Positions 11,919 to 22,508 of a DNA stretch of 64,000 bases are shown here, in pieces. The translations under genes were made by a program, and so were the position numbers. This DNA is from Malachius bipustulatus (taxonomy: Eukaryota; Arthropoda; Insecta; Coleoptera; Melyridae). How positions within the stretch are numbered: position 1 is the stretch's first letter; the number at the start of each line of letters is the position of its first letter. The DNA lies in NCBI GenBank assembly GCA_910589415.1, contig OU342630.1, positions 20,927,867 through 20,991,866 of the forward strand. The letters run 5' to 3'. Under the pieces are notes generated by a model. That model had not been told where the DNA came from and made no database searches. It was given only the letters and a program-made list of their open reading frames with translations.

Positions 11919-12077
11919 ATAAATAAACTAACGAATATGCTAACAGATATGCTTGGAGATCAGCCAGGTTAATCGTGTATGACTAACTGTCATTTTTATT
12001 GTTCCTACTTAGTCGTCACGGTGGACGCGTAAGCGTGAAATATACGAGTAAGTGAGTAACGAATACTGGGCGATATT

Positions 12078-12206
12078 AGTGTATTTTTTAATAAAAAAAT
12101 ACACTATTGAGGACGACATCACTTTTCGAAAATCACCCAAACTCATCAAATGTCCACCGATCATGACCCCCAGATCACGAAAAAGTGGTTTTCCAAAATT
12201 CACCTG
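12078..12206. repeat. Dispersed repeat, partner at 45030-45148
   Basis: The block TCACCCAAACTCATCAAATG and its flanks recur in the same orientation at 45 kb. At both sites the left edge is an AATAAAAATACACTATTGAGG-like word. Here it adjoins a (TA)n tract. Confidence 0.6.
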
Positions 12207-12212
12207 CCCACG

Positions 12213-12237
12213 ATATATATATATATATATATATATA
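12213..12237. repeat. (TA)n tract
   Basis: Twelve TA units. A second (TA)n tract is at 14040-14055, and the Penelope-like sequence lies exactly between them. Confidence 0.9.
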
Positions 12238-12239
12238 AA

Positions 12240-14036
12240 ACAATTAATTTGTTAGTCTTGGCCGACTAAGTTAGACAACAGGAGTGTAATTATATTGGGA
12301 AAGTGGCCTTAGGCAAAGACTACGTTGTACTCTTTTTCTTTATTTGCTCAAGCTTTCGATAGCTACATTTGCATCTTCTTCAGGAGCCAACTACAAATCA
12401 GAGAAAAAACCATGAGTGTCTTTATGTGTGTACTAAATTTTCGATTACTTACAGATTTGAGGTTCTGTCTTAGATGTTATATTTTGAATTCTTATATTCA
12501 TAATTGACACACACATGGGTAATGTGGGAAACCGAACACTCTGAGGTATCCTCTATGATTGTTACATTGTTTGGCAGTTATACAATCACTAGGAACTTTT
12601 AGCTACTTTTGCACAATTATCACAGTATTTAAAATCATTACAAACACATTAAAAATAAATTTAAAACTAATCTTTGGGCAGTAAAAATCTAATTTTCATC
12701 TACATTACGTTTTGACCACCATCTTGCCGTCTGAAAATGAGGATCCTTCTATTTGATAAGATACGGTCAAGAAAAACTTTTTTAAATAATTTTTAAAAAA
12801 TCCTTCTCTCTCTCTTAACTGAAGGATGATCCTTGTTACACTGTTGACATTGTGACAGTCCGGCAAGGAGGCAGCTTGTGTCACTTGTCTTTCAGTCAGG
12901 TTCTGTTTATTTGTTATGTTTCCATATTAGAGTCCCTAAACTTTCACATATCAGATACAGCAGCAGGTGAGTGTCTGTCTTGAAGTTACATATTCTAAGT
13001 TAATATTATGAAAAACTTTCTGTTTTAAATTACTAATTTTTATTTATTGGTTGGCTCTAGTTAATCTATTTATTTTATTTATTTTATTGATTCTACATTA
13101 TTGCTATTACTGGTTTTATTGTTAATTTGAGAGAGGAGAAAACTTCCCCTTTAATCCAAAAAATCTTTTTCATTATAATATAAAAAGAATCCCTTTTCTC
13201 AAAAAGAAAAAAAATTCTTCCCTTTTAAATTCTCTACTGTCTTTATAATAGGGGGCTCTTTTCCCAGACCAAGTTCCCAAATTTTAAGTTAGTTACTTTT
13301 CAATATACCTGTATTGAAAGTACAATTAAATTTGCAAATTTTGGAAAGGTATGAATCTGAGATCAGCCTCTACTCTTTGTCATTTTTATTTCTCACGTAC
13401 TACGACAACTGGCTCGAGGAAGGGGTGCTCTCTAATTGGTTGCGGGGTTTGTTTTGTTATGGGCTATGGATTGTTGTGTCTGGGGGGTTTTCATTATCTG
13501 GTCTGTTGTGTGCTGTCTTGTCTAGTTCCAAAAGATAGGAGTATATATTGCTGAGTCCATCTATATCCTTTCTTTGGTTCATTACATTGTCTGTTTGGTA
13601 TATCCTGATCATTTCTATGAATGTGCGTTTGAAGAGGTTCTTTTCTCGGTCTAGGATCTTTACTTCGCTGTAATTCATGTGGTGTCCCAGTTCGTTTTCG
13701 TGTTTGGATAATGCACATCTTCTCACGTCTCTCCTACTGTCACTTTTGTGTGATGTAATTCTTGCTGACAGATTTCTGGATGTTTGGCCTATGTAAACTT
13801 TGTCACAGTTGTTACAAGGGATGGAGTAGACAACATCTGCTTGTTGTAGTAGTGGTGTTCGATCTTTGATTTTCGAAAACAGTAGTTTGCAGGTTTTTAC
13901 ATTTTTCAACGCCATCTTGTCTTGTTCATCTGTCTTTATCAAGGGGGCAAGTTTGTTCGTTAAATTGTCGATGTTTGGTAGGGCTCTGTATCTATTTCTT
14001 GATGAGGTTTGACTTGGTTGTTCCGGGTTGTTTGTT
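12240..14036 (-). mobile_element. Penelope-like element, 5' truncated
   Basis: This minus-strand segment between two (TA)n tracts holds the C-terminal GIY-YIG coding region, a long 3' untranslated part, and near its 3' end (12346-12382) a CTGAAGA...GAAAG motif that resembles the hammerhead-like hallmark of such elements. The reverse transcriptase half is missing. The flanking (TA)n tracts could be a duplicated target or part of the element. Confidence 0.6.
13457..14034 (-). CDS. Penelope-like element GIY-YIG endonuclease (C-terminal part)
   Basis: The product is the C-terminal nuclease of a Penelope-like retroelement, which nicks target DNA to prime reverse transcription. The GIY-YIG hallmark is split as VVYSIPC and KVYIGQTSR, followed by an R-x-x-x-H stretch (ARITSHK). 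A KHENELGHHM segment comes next, then the catalytic glutamate in RTFIEM. The open frame begins upstream within the (TA)n tract, so its first residues (the IYIYI run) are not part of the protein. The real fragment starts near 14034, and the reverse transcriptase that normally precedes it is absent. The frame is intact to a stop at 13457, so the copy is fairly young. Expression is unlikely without the 5' half. Confidence 0.8.
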
Positions 14037-14039
14037 GAA

Positions 14040-14055
14040 ATATATATATATATAT
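14040..14055. repeat. (TA)n tract
   Basis: Partner of the tract at 12213-12237, at the other edge of the Penelope-like fragment. Confidence 0.9.
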
Positions 14056-14086
14056 TTCTCCAAAAACCCGAAATTTCGATTTTCAA

Positions 14087-15320
14087 AACGCTCCTGTAGC
14101 TTTATTTTTGAAGATTAGTAAACGAAATTTTGGATCCTTATAAAGCTTTGGAATGACTTTAGATTTTCGTTGAAAAAATGTCCAAAAGTCGAATCACTTC
14201 TACAGGGTGTCCCTTCAAAATTCCCGCAATCCGGTTCTTGTGGTATCATTTCAGGTCGCAGTTTTCAATCAAGGAGGCTGAAATTTTTGTGGGAGTAAGA
14301 TATCCACAAGGAGTGGTCTGGTATTGCACTTGAGCAAAATCGGCCAAGCCGTTTCAAAATGGCAGCCATTTGAATTTTTTGAAAATTTGCTATTTTTTGA
14401 GCCCCTGTATGAGCAATATGGCAATAAAACTTTGAAATAAAATTAACAAGATTGGAAGAAAACTATTTGAAATTTGAATTAAAGCAATAAAATTGGCATT
14501 ATTTTTATTAATAAGCCAGTGGCGTGGGTAGGAAAAGAATAAAAATGTCTAAATTTCTATAACTGTTTATGAGTTCATTTTTAAAGAAATTGAACTGAAA
14601 TTTTCACAGTAGGCAAGTACACTAATATCCTTTAACCCTTAAAAGTTTCAAGAAGTAAATAAGAAAAATGACGGAGATAATAATATTTTTTTCATATGAT
14701 GTTTATTTCTGTAAAATTTTAAAACCGCTGCTGTAGCTTCATATTTAAGGATTAGTGAACGAAATTTTTTACCCTTGTGAAACTTCGAAATGACATTTGA
14801 TTTTCGTAAAAAAAGTTTCCTAAAGCTGCGTTACTTCTACAGGGTGTCCCTCCAAATTAAAAACAAAAACCGTCTATGAGGCACGGTTTCTGGTCGCAGT
14901 TTTCAATCTAGGGGGCTGAAATTTTTTTATGAGTAAGATAGCCGCAAGGAGCGTCTGGTTCTGTATTTGAGTAAAATCGAGCCGTTTCAAAATGGCGGCC
15001 TTTTCAATTTTAGAAAAAAATGCCAAAATTTGAACCTATATACCTACCTATAAGCAAGTTAGAAAAACAAATTTAAACCAAATTAACACGATTGGAAGAA
15101 AATTATTTTAAATTTGAGTAAATGCAGTAAAATTTGCATATTTTTCATTAATAAGCCAGTGGCGTGGGTAGTAAGCCAGTGGCGTGGGTAGGAAAAGGGT
15201 AAAAATGGCTAAATTTCTATAACCGTTTATTAGCCTTTTTTGAAGGAATTGAGCTGAAGTTTTTCCAGTAGACAGTTTTAACATGATGTTTATTCCTCTA
15301 AAATTTCAAATTTTCGGTTT
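14087..15320. repeat. Direct tandem duplication of a foldback arm, about 627 bp period
   Basis: The word TTCTACAGGGTGTCCC occurs at about 14208 and 14835, and AATAAGCCAGTGGCGTGGGT recurs in each unit. The second unit also contains a local 20-bp duplication at 15151-15190. Related sequence is present in inverted orientation at 23560-24235 and 22270-22506. The units are diverged, so the duplication is old. No coding content. Confidence 0.7.
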
Positions 15321-15863
15321 TCAAAATTCCCCTTTCACTTTTTGCGAATTTATTAAAGGTAGTGTAAAGAATAGTATTTTTTAAGTAAAGTTAGCCAGTG
15401 GCGGACACAGGAAAAGGAAAAAAAAATTAAATTTTCCAATTTGTTTTTATTTTGTTAAATTTAAAAATCCATTCTAAGGCACGTGTCCAAACTAAATGAA
15501 ATGAAATTTTCTCAGTAAACCACTACGCTAATATGACCTGACTATGGAAAGTTTCAGAAATCCCATTTAAAAAGCGGTGAAAATATTGATAATTGAATCG
15601 CATAAAAATACACTATTTCTGCGATTGATGCGCAAGAAGGTTTTTTTACACTGAGATTTCCAGTAACTGATAATAATTTCTCAATGAAATCACAGACGAT
15701 CGGTAGATATCGGTAAGTAAATCACAGTTCGATAAATATTGTGAATCACTTCTAAGCAACTGGTTGCCTTTTATAGGCTTTCTTGGTGGACGAAGGATCT
15801 TGGGCGTTATGACTGTTATGTATATGAAAACTATTTTAAAATTATTTCTATTATTTATCTAAC
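15321..15863. other. Downstream flank of the receptor, no exon found
   Basis: This is where the next receptor exon would be expected on the minus strand, but no frame with a matching acceptor and receptor-like sequence is visible. The minus strand has TATAAAAGGCAACC at about 15772, a fair TATA box with no recognised transcript. Sequence related to the 14087 repeat family continues to about 15600. Confidence 0.35.
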
Positions 15864-16722
15864 CTCTTCAATAAAATGAATTGCTTCCCGAAGACTTTTA
15901 ATCTGTAGTAAATACTGTTTTGATAATATCTGTCTATCACTAGCGATTCATCGGTGTCCCATCTTCTATTGAATCCTTCCTCAATATTTGAAAGGATCTT
16001 AATCAGCACACTAATTTCTATATATCCATGTATACAAAAGTAGCATATACAATACGATGTAACTGACATACAAAATCCCGTAATTAACAGAGTGAAATGA
16101 AAAATCAAAGTCAAAATGATCTTATGTCGAGGGTAGTGTTCCTTAAAGAAAGTGATTGCATAAAATATATGATAAGGATCTTCGATGTCAATGCAAATGG
16201 CTAATATTACGACGAAAGTTAAAAATAACTGAAAATAAACAATCTGCTTAAAATAAAAAATTTCTTTTCGAATTTTGTAACTAAAATCTTCACCACCATT
16301 ACAAATATCTAACGAAAAATTCTTTATTAAGTGGGTCAGGTCCATGGCCTCATTGGCTAATAGTAGAGTACCGATTAAATTGCAGAAACCCTAAAAATTA
16401 ATTCATAGAATAGGTAATAAAAAACTGGAAAGCTTGTAGCTGCAATAACTTACATAGAGTATTACAAAAAACGATGGTCCATAATCTAGGAGAATTTTCA
16501 TATTTCCAGTTTTGCAGCTGTCGTATATGTGTAAAAACAAAATGTTGCCAAGAAAAATTGTAGAGAACAGCGCACACAGACGATATAGTGGGTTTAAGAA
16601 AAGTTGAAAACTGAGCCTTACCATAAATTGCAGCGGATCATCTAAAAATCTTGTAGTGAAAATGTTATAAGGAATTTATAAACTAGCTTACCTTTCATTA
16701 TATAAAGGTTATGAAAATCCAT
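15864..16722 (-). CDS. Insect odorant receptor, N-terminal exons 1-3
   Basis: Three exons join in phase on the minus strand: 16722-16692 (MDFHNLYIMK), 16641-16454 and 16390-15864. Introns run GTAAGC to TTTTTAG and GTAAGT to TTTTTAG, and exon 3 ends at a GTTAGA donor. Together they encode about 248 residues of a seven-transmembrane odorant receptor (7tm_6 family), the ligand-binding subunit that pairs with Orco in olfactory neuron membranes. Visible features are the DDPLQFM start, hydrophobic segments around LYRLCALFSTIFLG, ILYGFCNLIGTLLLANEA, IVYFQLFLTFVVILAI and LIFHFTLLITGFCM, and the acidic loop IEDPYHIFYAITFF. Family members are about 380-400 residues, so the last transmembrane segments are missing. 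Either the remaining exons lie beyond a repeat-filled intron, or this is a truncated pseudogene. The present exons have no stop or frameshift. Confidence 0.8.
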
Positions 16723-17655
16723 GATGGATGCTAATAAGGATAAGTGGCAAGTGTCAAGGTGCCAACCTATCAAGTACAAAAGTATGAATCGAAACAAAAT
16801 GTTTTTACGTCGGTTATGTAGGGTAGGTACTTATCTCTCTAACAATATTAACGGATGTGTCCATATTATATACAATAATAAGGTTCCTAGTTATTATATG
16901 CGTCATGTAATTATGTTCATTTGTAAAGTATGCTCTGTTGAAAGAGTCGTTTTAATGAAAATGTGCTACTCGATATTAGAAACCTCTTGTAATATTGTAA
17001 TTAAATATATAGGTGTAAGAGAATGACAGTTTTGCGTTCTTCGTTACCAATTTCACGAACTAGTTTGTTATTACCTACAAAAAGTGTGATTGGTAGGTTT
17101 CAACATTTAGCATCTAATGATTAATGTTTATAAAGGAAGATTCATAATACAACGTAGATCTTTTTCCATTAAATATAATCAATGTTTCCTTTATATATTT
17201 CGTACATTTTGGTAATGACTTTGCATTATCTAAGACTATTCAATAAACTGACTATTCATTACTGTTGACATAATTACAGAAGACTTCTTTTATTACACTA
17301 ATAATTATCTAGAATAATGGTTTTAGTTTATAAAAAATGATATACATACTATGTGGGAATGAATACACACGGATAGGGACAAATTGAGTTGATGGATGAT
17401 TTAAGATTCTACAAAGCAAGGGTTGAAAACATAAATTTTATGCAAATTGTGTTGTTGAAATTTCACATTAGTTGTGTTGTTTCCTGTGAAAATTCCAGGT
17501 TTATTTTCGGGAAAAATATCTAGACATTTATGGTGAAAGATTATGGAGTGTTCAAGGTTTATGGTTTAGATCTCGCGGCACAGTAAATTAGTAAATTCTA
17601 CTGTTACTAAGTTTTTTGAAGAAATTAAATTGGATAAAAAAAATTTACTTCGTTA
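16723..17655. other. Upstream flank of the receptor gene
   Basis: The 5' flank of the odorant receptor, with no second gene seen. A 101-codon plus-strand frame (16721-17026) is antisense to receptor exon 1 and has no known domain. Promoter elements for the receptor cannot be assigned with confidence. Confidence 0.35.
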
Positions 17656-17657
17656 TA

Positions 17658-17985
17658 CAGGGTGTTTTGTAATTTAATGTCAATATTTAAGGGGGTGATT
17701 TTTGGGTCTATTTTAAGAAGAAAACTTCATAAGAACGAATGTCCTAGAAGTCTTAACTTTTGAGATACAGGGTGGTAAAATTTTATTAAAATAAATCATT
17801 TTTTCTTAATATCTGCATATACCGCTCTGGATATTTTAATAAAATTTCGTATACAGGTACTACTGCTCATCAAGGGGTCACGTTTCATTTTATTTCCACT
17901 AGTGACGATGGTGCACGATCGTTCAGAATTTTACCGGCATATTTTAGCAGACATTGATGGTACGCCACTGATTTCTGTTCAAATA
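17658..17985. mobile_element. Foldback family F2 copy, truncated by a LINE
   Basis: Starts CAGGGTGTTTTGTAATTTAA after TA and follows 46915-47247 closely until CTGATTTCTGTTCAAATA. There an (AAT)n run and the Dong-like LINE begin. The remainder of the foldback is not found after the LINE. Confidence 0.75.
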
Positions 17986-18000
17986 ATAATAATAATAATA
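17980..18000. repeat. (AAT)n tract at the 5' edge of the Dong-like LINE
   Basis: Six to seven AAT units begin at the AAATA of the interrupted foldback. A matching (AAT)n tract is at 20083-20102 after the LINE 3' end. Confidence 0.8.
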
Positions 18001-20087
18001 TAAGAGGGCACAACATACATAAAACCTAAAAACCAACAAATAGAAAACCCAGCCAACTACAGACCCATCACGTGTCTATCCACTTTATATAAAATAATTG
18101 CAGCCATCGTGTGTAACAAAATAGAGAATCACCTTACTACAAACAACATTCTCACCGAAGAACAGAAGGGATGCCGCAGGGGCGGCAAAGGCTGTAAGGA
18201 ACAGCTTATAATAGACACCGTCATAATGAAACAAGCAGAAAAAGATAAGAGAAATATCCACATTGCCTACATAGACTATAAAAAAGCTTTCGACATGATA
18301 CCACACAGCTGACTTTCGAAAATCCTGCAGATCTACAAAATACACCCCATAATCGAACAATTCTGAACAACAATCATGAATAACTGGAGAACAAAAATCA
18401 TCCTAACCGCAAATTCAGAAATCATACAAACGGGCCAGATAAATATCCGACGTGGTATTTTCCAGGGAGACGCATTGAGCGCCTTATGGTTCTGCCTCTC
18501 TCTGAATCCATTATCAAACACTCTCAATAACACCAAACTTGGCTACCAAATCAAACATAACAAACGGGTTATCTACATCATAAACCATCTAATGTATATA
18601 GACGACATTAAAATCTACACATCAACGCGACCACAATTACAACAGAGTTACTCGGAACAATAGAAACAATATCAACAGACATAAAAATGGAGTTCGGAGT
18701 GGACAAATGCAAAACACTTCACCTGGAAAAGGGGAAACTAACTCAGGAACCAAATCATCAAGTACTGAAAAATCAAACATTGCAACAACTACACCCTAAT
18801 GACTTGTATAAATATCTGGGATTTCAACAACGCTTCAAACTTAATCACACCGAAATAAAATCACAGCTCCAAGCAGAATATGAAAAAAGACTAAATCAAC
18901 TTCTTAAAACACACTTGAACTCCGGAAATCTATTTAAAGCCATTAACACATACGCGATCCTCATTCTCACCTACTCCTTCGGAATCATCAAATGGTCGAC
19001 CACAGACCTGGAAAACATTAATATACGAACAAGAACTGCCCTAACGAAAAATAGAATACTGCACCCCAACTCATGTAAGGAAAGATTCAACATAAGCAGA
19101 AAAGAAGGAGGAAGAGGAATAATAGACCTACATTCACTACATGCCAAACAATTGAATTCACTCCAGACATACTTCCGTTCAAAAGAACACAAACTACACA
19201 AAGCAATAGTGCATACAGACAAGAACTACACACCGCTTAATCTCTGTTCACAAACACCAACTGATTAACATCCAAAAACAGTCTAACAAAAAAAGACATA
19301 TGGTCCTCTAAGGCTCTACATGGCAGACACTACAATCAAGTCAATAACTCCAACATTAACAAAAAGCTGTCGTATAGATTTTTTGGACAACGGCCTTCTC
19401 TTTCCTGAAACCGAAGGCTTTATTCTTGCCATCCAGGTCCAGGACCAAATAATTGCCACCAATAACTACAGAAAGCACATATTAAAAGATGCAACAATAG
19501 TCAGTGAGTCAGTGACGCATGTAGAAAATGCCAACAATTTCCAGAAACGATCACCTCTGGTTGCAAGCTCCTTGCAGGAACTGCATATACTGATAGACAC
19601 AACACAGTAGCAAAAATAATACACCAAGCCATTGGACTCCACTACAATCTTCATGCAGACTCTCAACCGTACTACAAATACACACCTTAAACAATACTGA
19701 AAAATCAGGATCACAAATTATATTGGGACCTCACCATCCAAACTGATAAAACAATCATGCACAATAGGCCAGATATCACGCTTGTAAATAAAAAAGAACA
19801 CGTAACATTCATCATTGACATCGCAATTCCATCAGACTCCAACATAACAAATAAATACGCAGAAAAGAAAACTAAATATCAACCATTAGCCGTAGAAGTT
19901 GAAAGAATATGGAAACAGAAGTCGGTTTACATCTTACCCTTTATAAAGGCCCAAAAAGCAACGATACTTCAAACATGCAACATCACTCGAAACTTCTTAA
20001 ATCAAAGATAATGAAATCTGTGTAGACTTGGCCTGAGCCCGTCTGCACGGATAGTCCCACCAGCTATGATGCTGAGAATGAATCGAA
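18001..20087 (+). pseudogene. Dong/R4-type LINE with restriction-like endonuclease, decayed
   Basis: This is a plus-strand non-LTR retrotransposon ORF of the type with a C-terminal restriction-like endonuclease. Visible in order: NYRPITCLSTLYKII; the catalytic-core segment AYIDYKKAFDMIPHS; RRGIFQGDALSALWFCL; MYIDDIKIY (YIDD in place of the usual Y-x-DD with A, V or M); then GVDKCKTLHLEKG. Next come a CRKCQQFP...H zinc-knuckle-like region and the nuclease signature RPDITLVNK with IDIAIPSD about a dozen residues on. In-frame TGA codons at about 18310 and 18364, a frameshift near 18640, and further breaks at 19268-19700 inactivate it. The 5' part is missing. (AAT)n on both sides fits the known preference of Dong elements for TAA microsatellites. 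The 3' UTR ends near 20087. Confidence 0.85.
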
Positions 20088-20102
20088 TAATAATAATAAT
20101 AA

Positions 20103-20250
20103 AACTCCGCTATCGACGGTCCCAAGCCCGTGTGAAAAAGGAGGAGGGGGAGGAGTAACAACCTCGTTAAAAAACCACGGTTCATCTGGCCCGGATGAAA
20201 GCACCTTGGAAGAGCTCCTGCCTAGGGTTACAGGCCACCTTCAGAAATGG
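20103..20250 (+). other. Possible 5' fragment of a second Dong-like element
   Basis: Directly after the (AAT)n tract lies a GC-rich stretch, CCCAAGCCCGTGTGAAAAAG and following, unlike its neighbours. Its position against TAA repeats suggests the 5' end of another LINE of the same target preference. This is inference from position and composition; no coding motif is visible. Confidence 0.3.
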
Positions 20251-20840
20251 AGAGAAATAAAAATGTAAGCCTCGGAAATGAGTCGCTGCCTGTTTTCGAT
20301 TTTCATCTGCCCAGTTGTGCATGTTATGGCAATTAAAAATGCCATCTCTAGTAAAGGTACATTCATCTCTCCACAAGACTTGTCGTGTAAAATTTGGTTC
20401 ACGATTCAGGATATTTATCATGGTATTGCAGTAGTTGATCCTGCAATAGTAATCGTTTTCATATAATGCTTGCACTTTTCTCAGGTGGTATGGCCTCAAA
20501 ATGTTTCTTGCAATACACAATGCACAGTTTGTTGACTTGGGACATTTAAATGTCGTGCAATTTCTCTAGTGCTACTGGACGGATCTCCATGCACGGCATC
20601 CAAAATTGCTTCCTCCAATCCAACAGTACGCCGGTTTCTCTCTCTACCAGCATTTAAATGTTGCGGGAGAAGCATACCGGTCTCACGGAGACGAAGATCC
20701 AATCTTCTGATGGTATTAGCGCAAGGCTGGCGCCGATTGGCGAACCTTCTGCCATACTCCTCGGCCGCTTCATTAGCATTCCCATTGCAAAAATTATACA
20801 CAAAATACATATCAGCATATTCAATTGTACTGAAATCCAT
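20250..20840 (-). pseudogene. Mariner-like transposase with DUF4817-type N-terminus
   Basis: On the minus strand, the first 114 codons (20840-20496) start MDFSTIEYADMYFVYNF. They match the DUF4817 helix-turn-helix region of insect mariner-like transposases: ADM-FVY, a GN, a RRF-NRR block, then LRETG. A frameshift near 20510-20530 leads to RPYHLRKVQALYENDYY and the first catalytic aspartate in VLWRDECTFTRDG, followed by MHNWADEN. The sequence then breaks off near 20255 at the GC-rich fragment. The other two catalytic acidic residues are gone, so the protein is dead. The 5' side runs to a transposon end at 21414. Confidence 0.8.
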
Positions 20841-21414
20841 AATTATACTTCAAAGAAACGCGTGAGCAAAAAGAAACCGAGAAACAAGAACAATACAAGA
20901 ATTAACACAAACGATAATAACGATAAGAAAACGATAACACAAGAATAATTATAAAAACAGTAATATGATAACGATTTACAGATAAATTACGGATTTATGA
21001 AAGTGCGATACTGATTACACAATCTGATAATTCGCGAGACAATTCAAACTTAACAAAATTTTCTGTGAAATTTTTTGCAGAAAATGTTGAAAAAAAAAGA
21101 AAAATTTGGCAGTGTTGACAAATATAAAATCTAAAAAAAGAACTTTAAGAAATGTTAAAAAAGTTAATAATTGCACTGTTACGAAAATTAAATGAAATAA
21201 GACTTTGCGAAAGTCTTTGAAAATGTTAACCGTAACTGCAAAAGAAAATAGAAGTTCAATAATATGCATATTTATGACCCAGAATTTCTAACTTTGATGA
21301 CCTCGTGTGGCACCGTGAAGAGGTTTAGAGCATTATTGTTTTAAGATTTTTTACTCAAAATAGTCCAAGGAAGGTCGCCACGTGTAGCTTTTACACTCAT
21401 ACCTGGACACCTTG
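20841..21414 (-). mobile_element. 5' flank and terminus of the mariner-like element
   Basis: Non-coding leader of the transposase, ending at 21414. On the minus strand the terminus reads CAAGGTGTCCAGGTATGAG, one base off the CAGGGTGTCC ends common in this window, with TA at 21415-21416. This ties the CAGGGTG terminus to a Tc1/mariner-type transposase. Confidence 0.55.
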
Positions 21415-21515
21415 TATACTTGATGCTATTTTATTTATTTCGTTACTTTATTTAATGTTATACTTCTTAATTAATTTTTTACTGTTATTGTAATGATTGT
21501 TACGCTGATGTGTTC

Positions 21516-22178
21516 TAAAGGTGTGTACAGACATGCAACAGAACACCGTAACGTAACTTCACCGCGTATCAAGTCTGGACGGCACTCTGCAACATCGTAC
21601 CAGTACAGTAACAGCGTAACACAGTAACATCGCAGCGTCCCATCAGTTGTCGGTATTTCGGCGTCACATCAAAGAAATGTTCGCGACGACGTTGCACTAT
21701 AGATTTGCCGGTTTGGACGTGTCTGCGAAACACTTGCGTTGTTTTGATTTTTGTGTTGGTCAAATTGATCAAAAATTCAAAATCAGTTGGCGTTATTCTT
21801 GTGAAGTTTTTATATGTATAGGCCACTCACTTTATGAAAGCTTAAAATTTCTTAATAACTGACGACCGCCGTACACAGTTCTACTGGTGTATAATTGATT
21901 CTGCCACCAGCGTCTTGATCTGTGTTTTTTCTTCTGCACTAAATAATAGTGCATAACTATATATGCTGCAGCCGCAATGTCCATCTTTTTCGAATACACT
22001 CGTGCAACTAATTAAAAATCTGGGACGCCTAAATGTTTCGCGTTGATGTTTCGGGGCGATGTTCTGTTGTACTAAATTTTTTTTTAAACCGGGCTGACCA
22101 CGCAACATCGCCGCGTACAGAAATGATACGCGGCGGTGTTACGTGACGATGTTCTGTTGCATGTCTGTACACCTTTAG
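21516..22178. mobile_element. Harbinger-type remnant with 28-bp inverted ends
   Basis: The ends pair as AAGGTGTGTACAGACATGCA on the left and the complement on the right, followed by ACAGAACA. On the minus strand, a short frame at 21826-21569 starts MAYTYKNFTRITPTDFEFLI. It resembles the N-terminal FLRM-pe-F-LL segment of PIF/Harbinger (HARBI1-like) transposases, and continues with FRRHVQTGKSI. The catalytic domain is absent. The target duplication is ambiguous because the ends run into CTA/TAG. Confidence 0.5.
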
Positions 22179-22269
22179 CAACCTGAGTTACACAGGCGGC
22201 ACAACTTTATTAAAAGTTTTATATGTACTTAGGTGTATCCTTTAGAGACTTGAATAAATAATACTTAAA

Positions 22270-22506
22270 AGAATTAGCAATTTTGACCAATTTTTTGCTT
22301 ACGCCACTGGTAAACTAATCACTAAAACGCATTTTTTGGCAGTAGTTCATAACTTTGCATACGTTCTTCTATTCTGTTAATTTGATTGAAAATTAAAGTT
22401 TTTTTACGCATAAAACAGGTATCCAAAAATTGAAGTTTTTACAAAAGTTCATTTTTAAACGACTTGACCAATATTTATAAAATCTAATACCAGACGACTT
22501 TCTCTA
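22270..22506. repeat. Left piece of a 14087-family repeat
   Basis: Contains TTGCTTACGCCACTGG and a run matching the 14087 family in inverted orientation. The foldback at 22509 follows at a TA. Confidence 0.4.
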
Positions 22507-22508
22507 TA

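Noticed and set aside
12052..12255. 67-codon frame ending in YIYIYIYIK
   Set aside because: The tail is the (TA)n tract and the rest is the dispersed repeat also found at 45 kb.
16721..17026. 101-codon plus-strand frame
   Set aside because: Antisense to the first receptor exon and its flank, with no domain.
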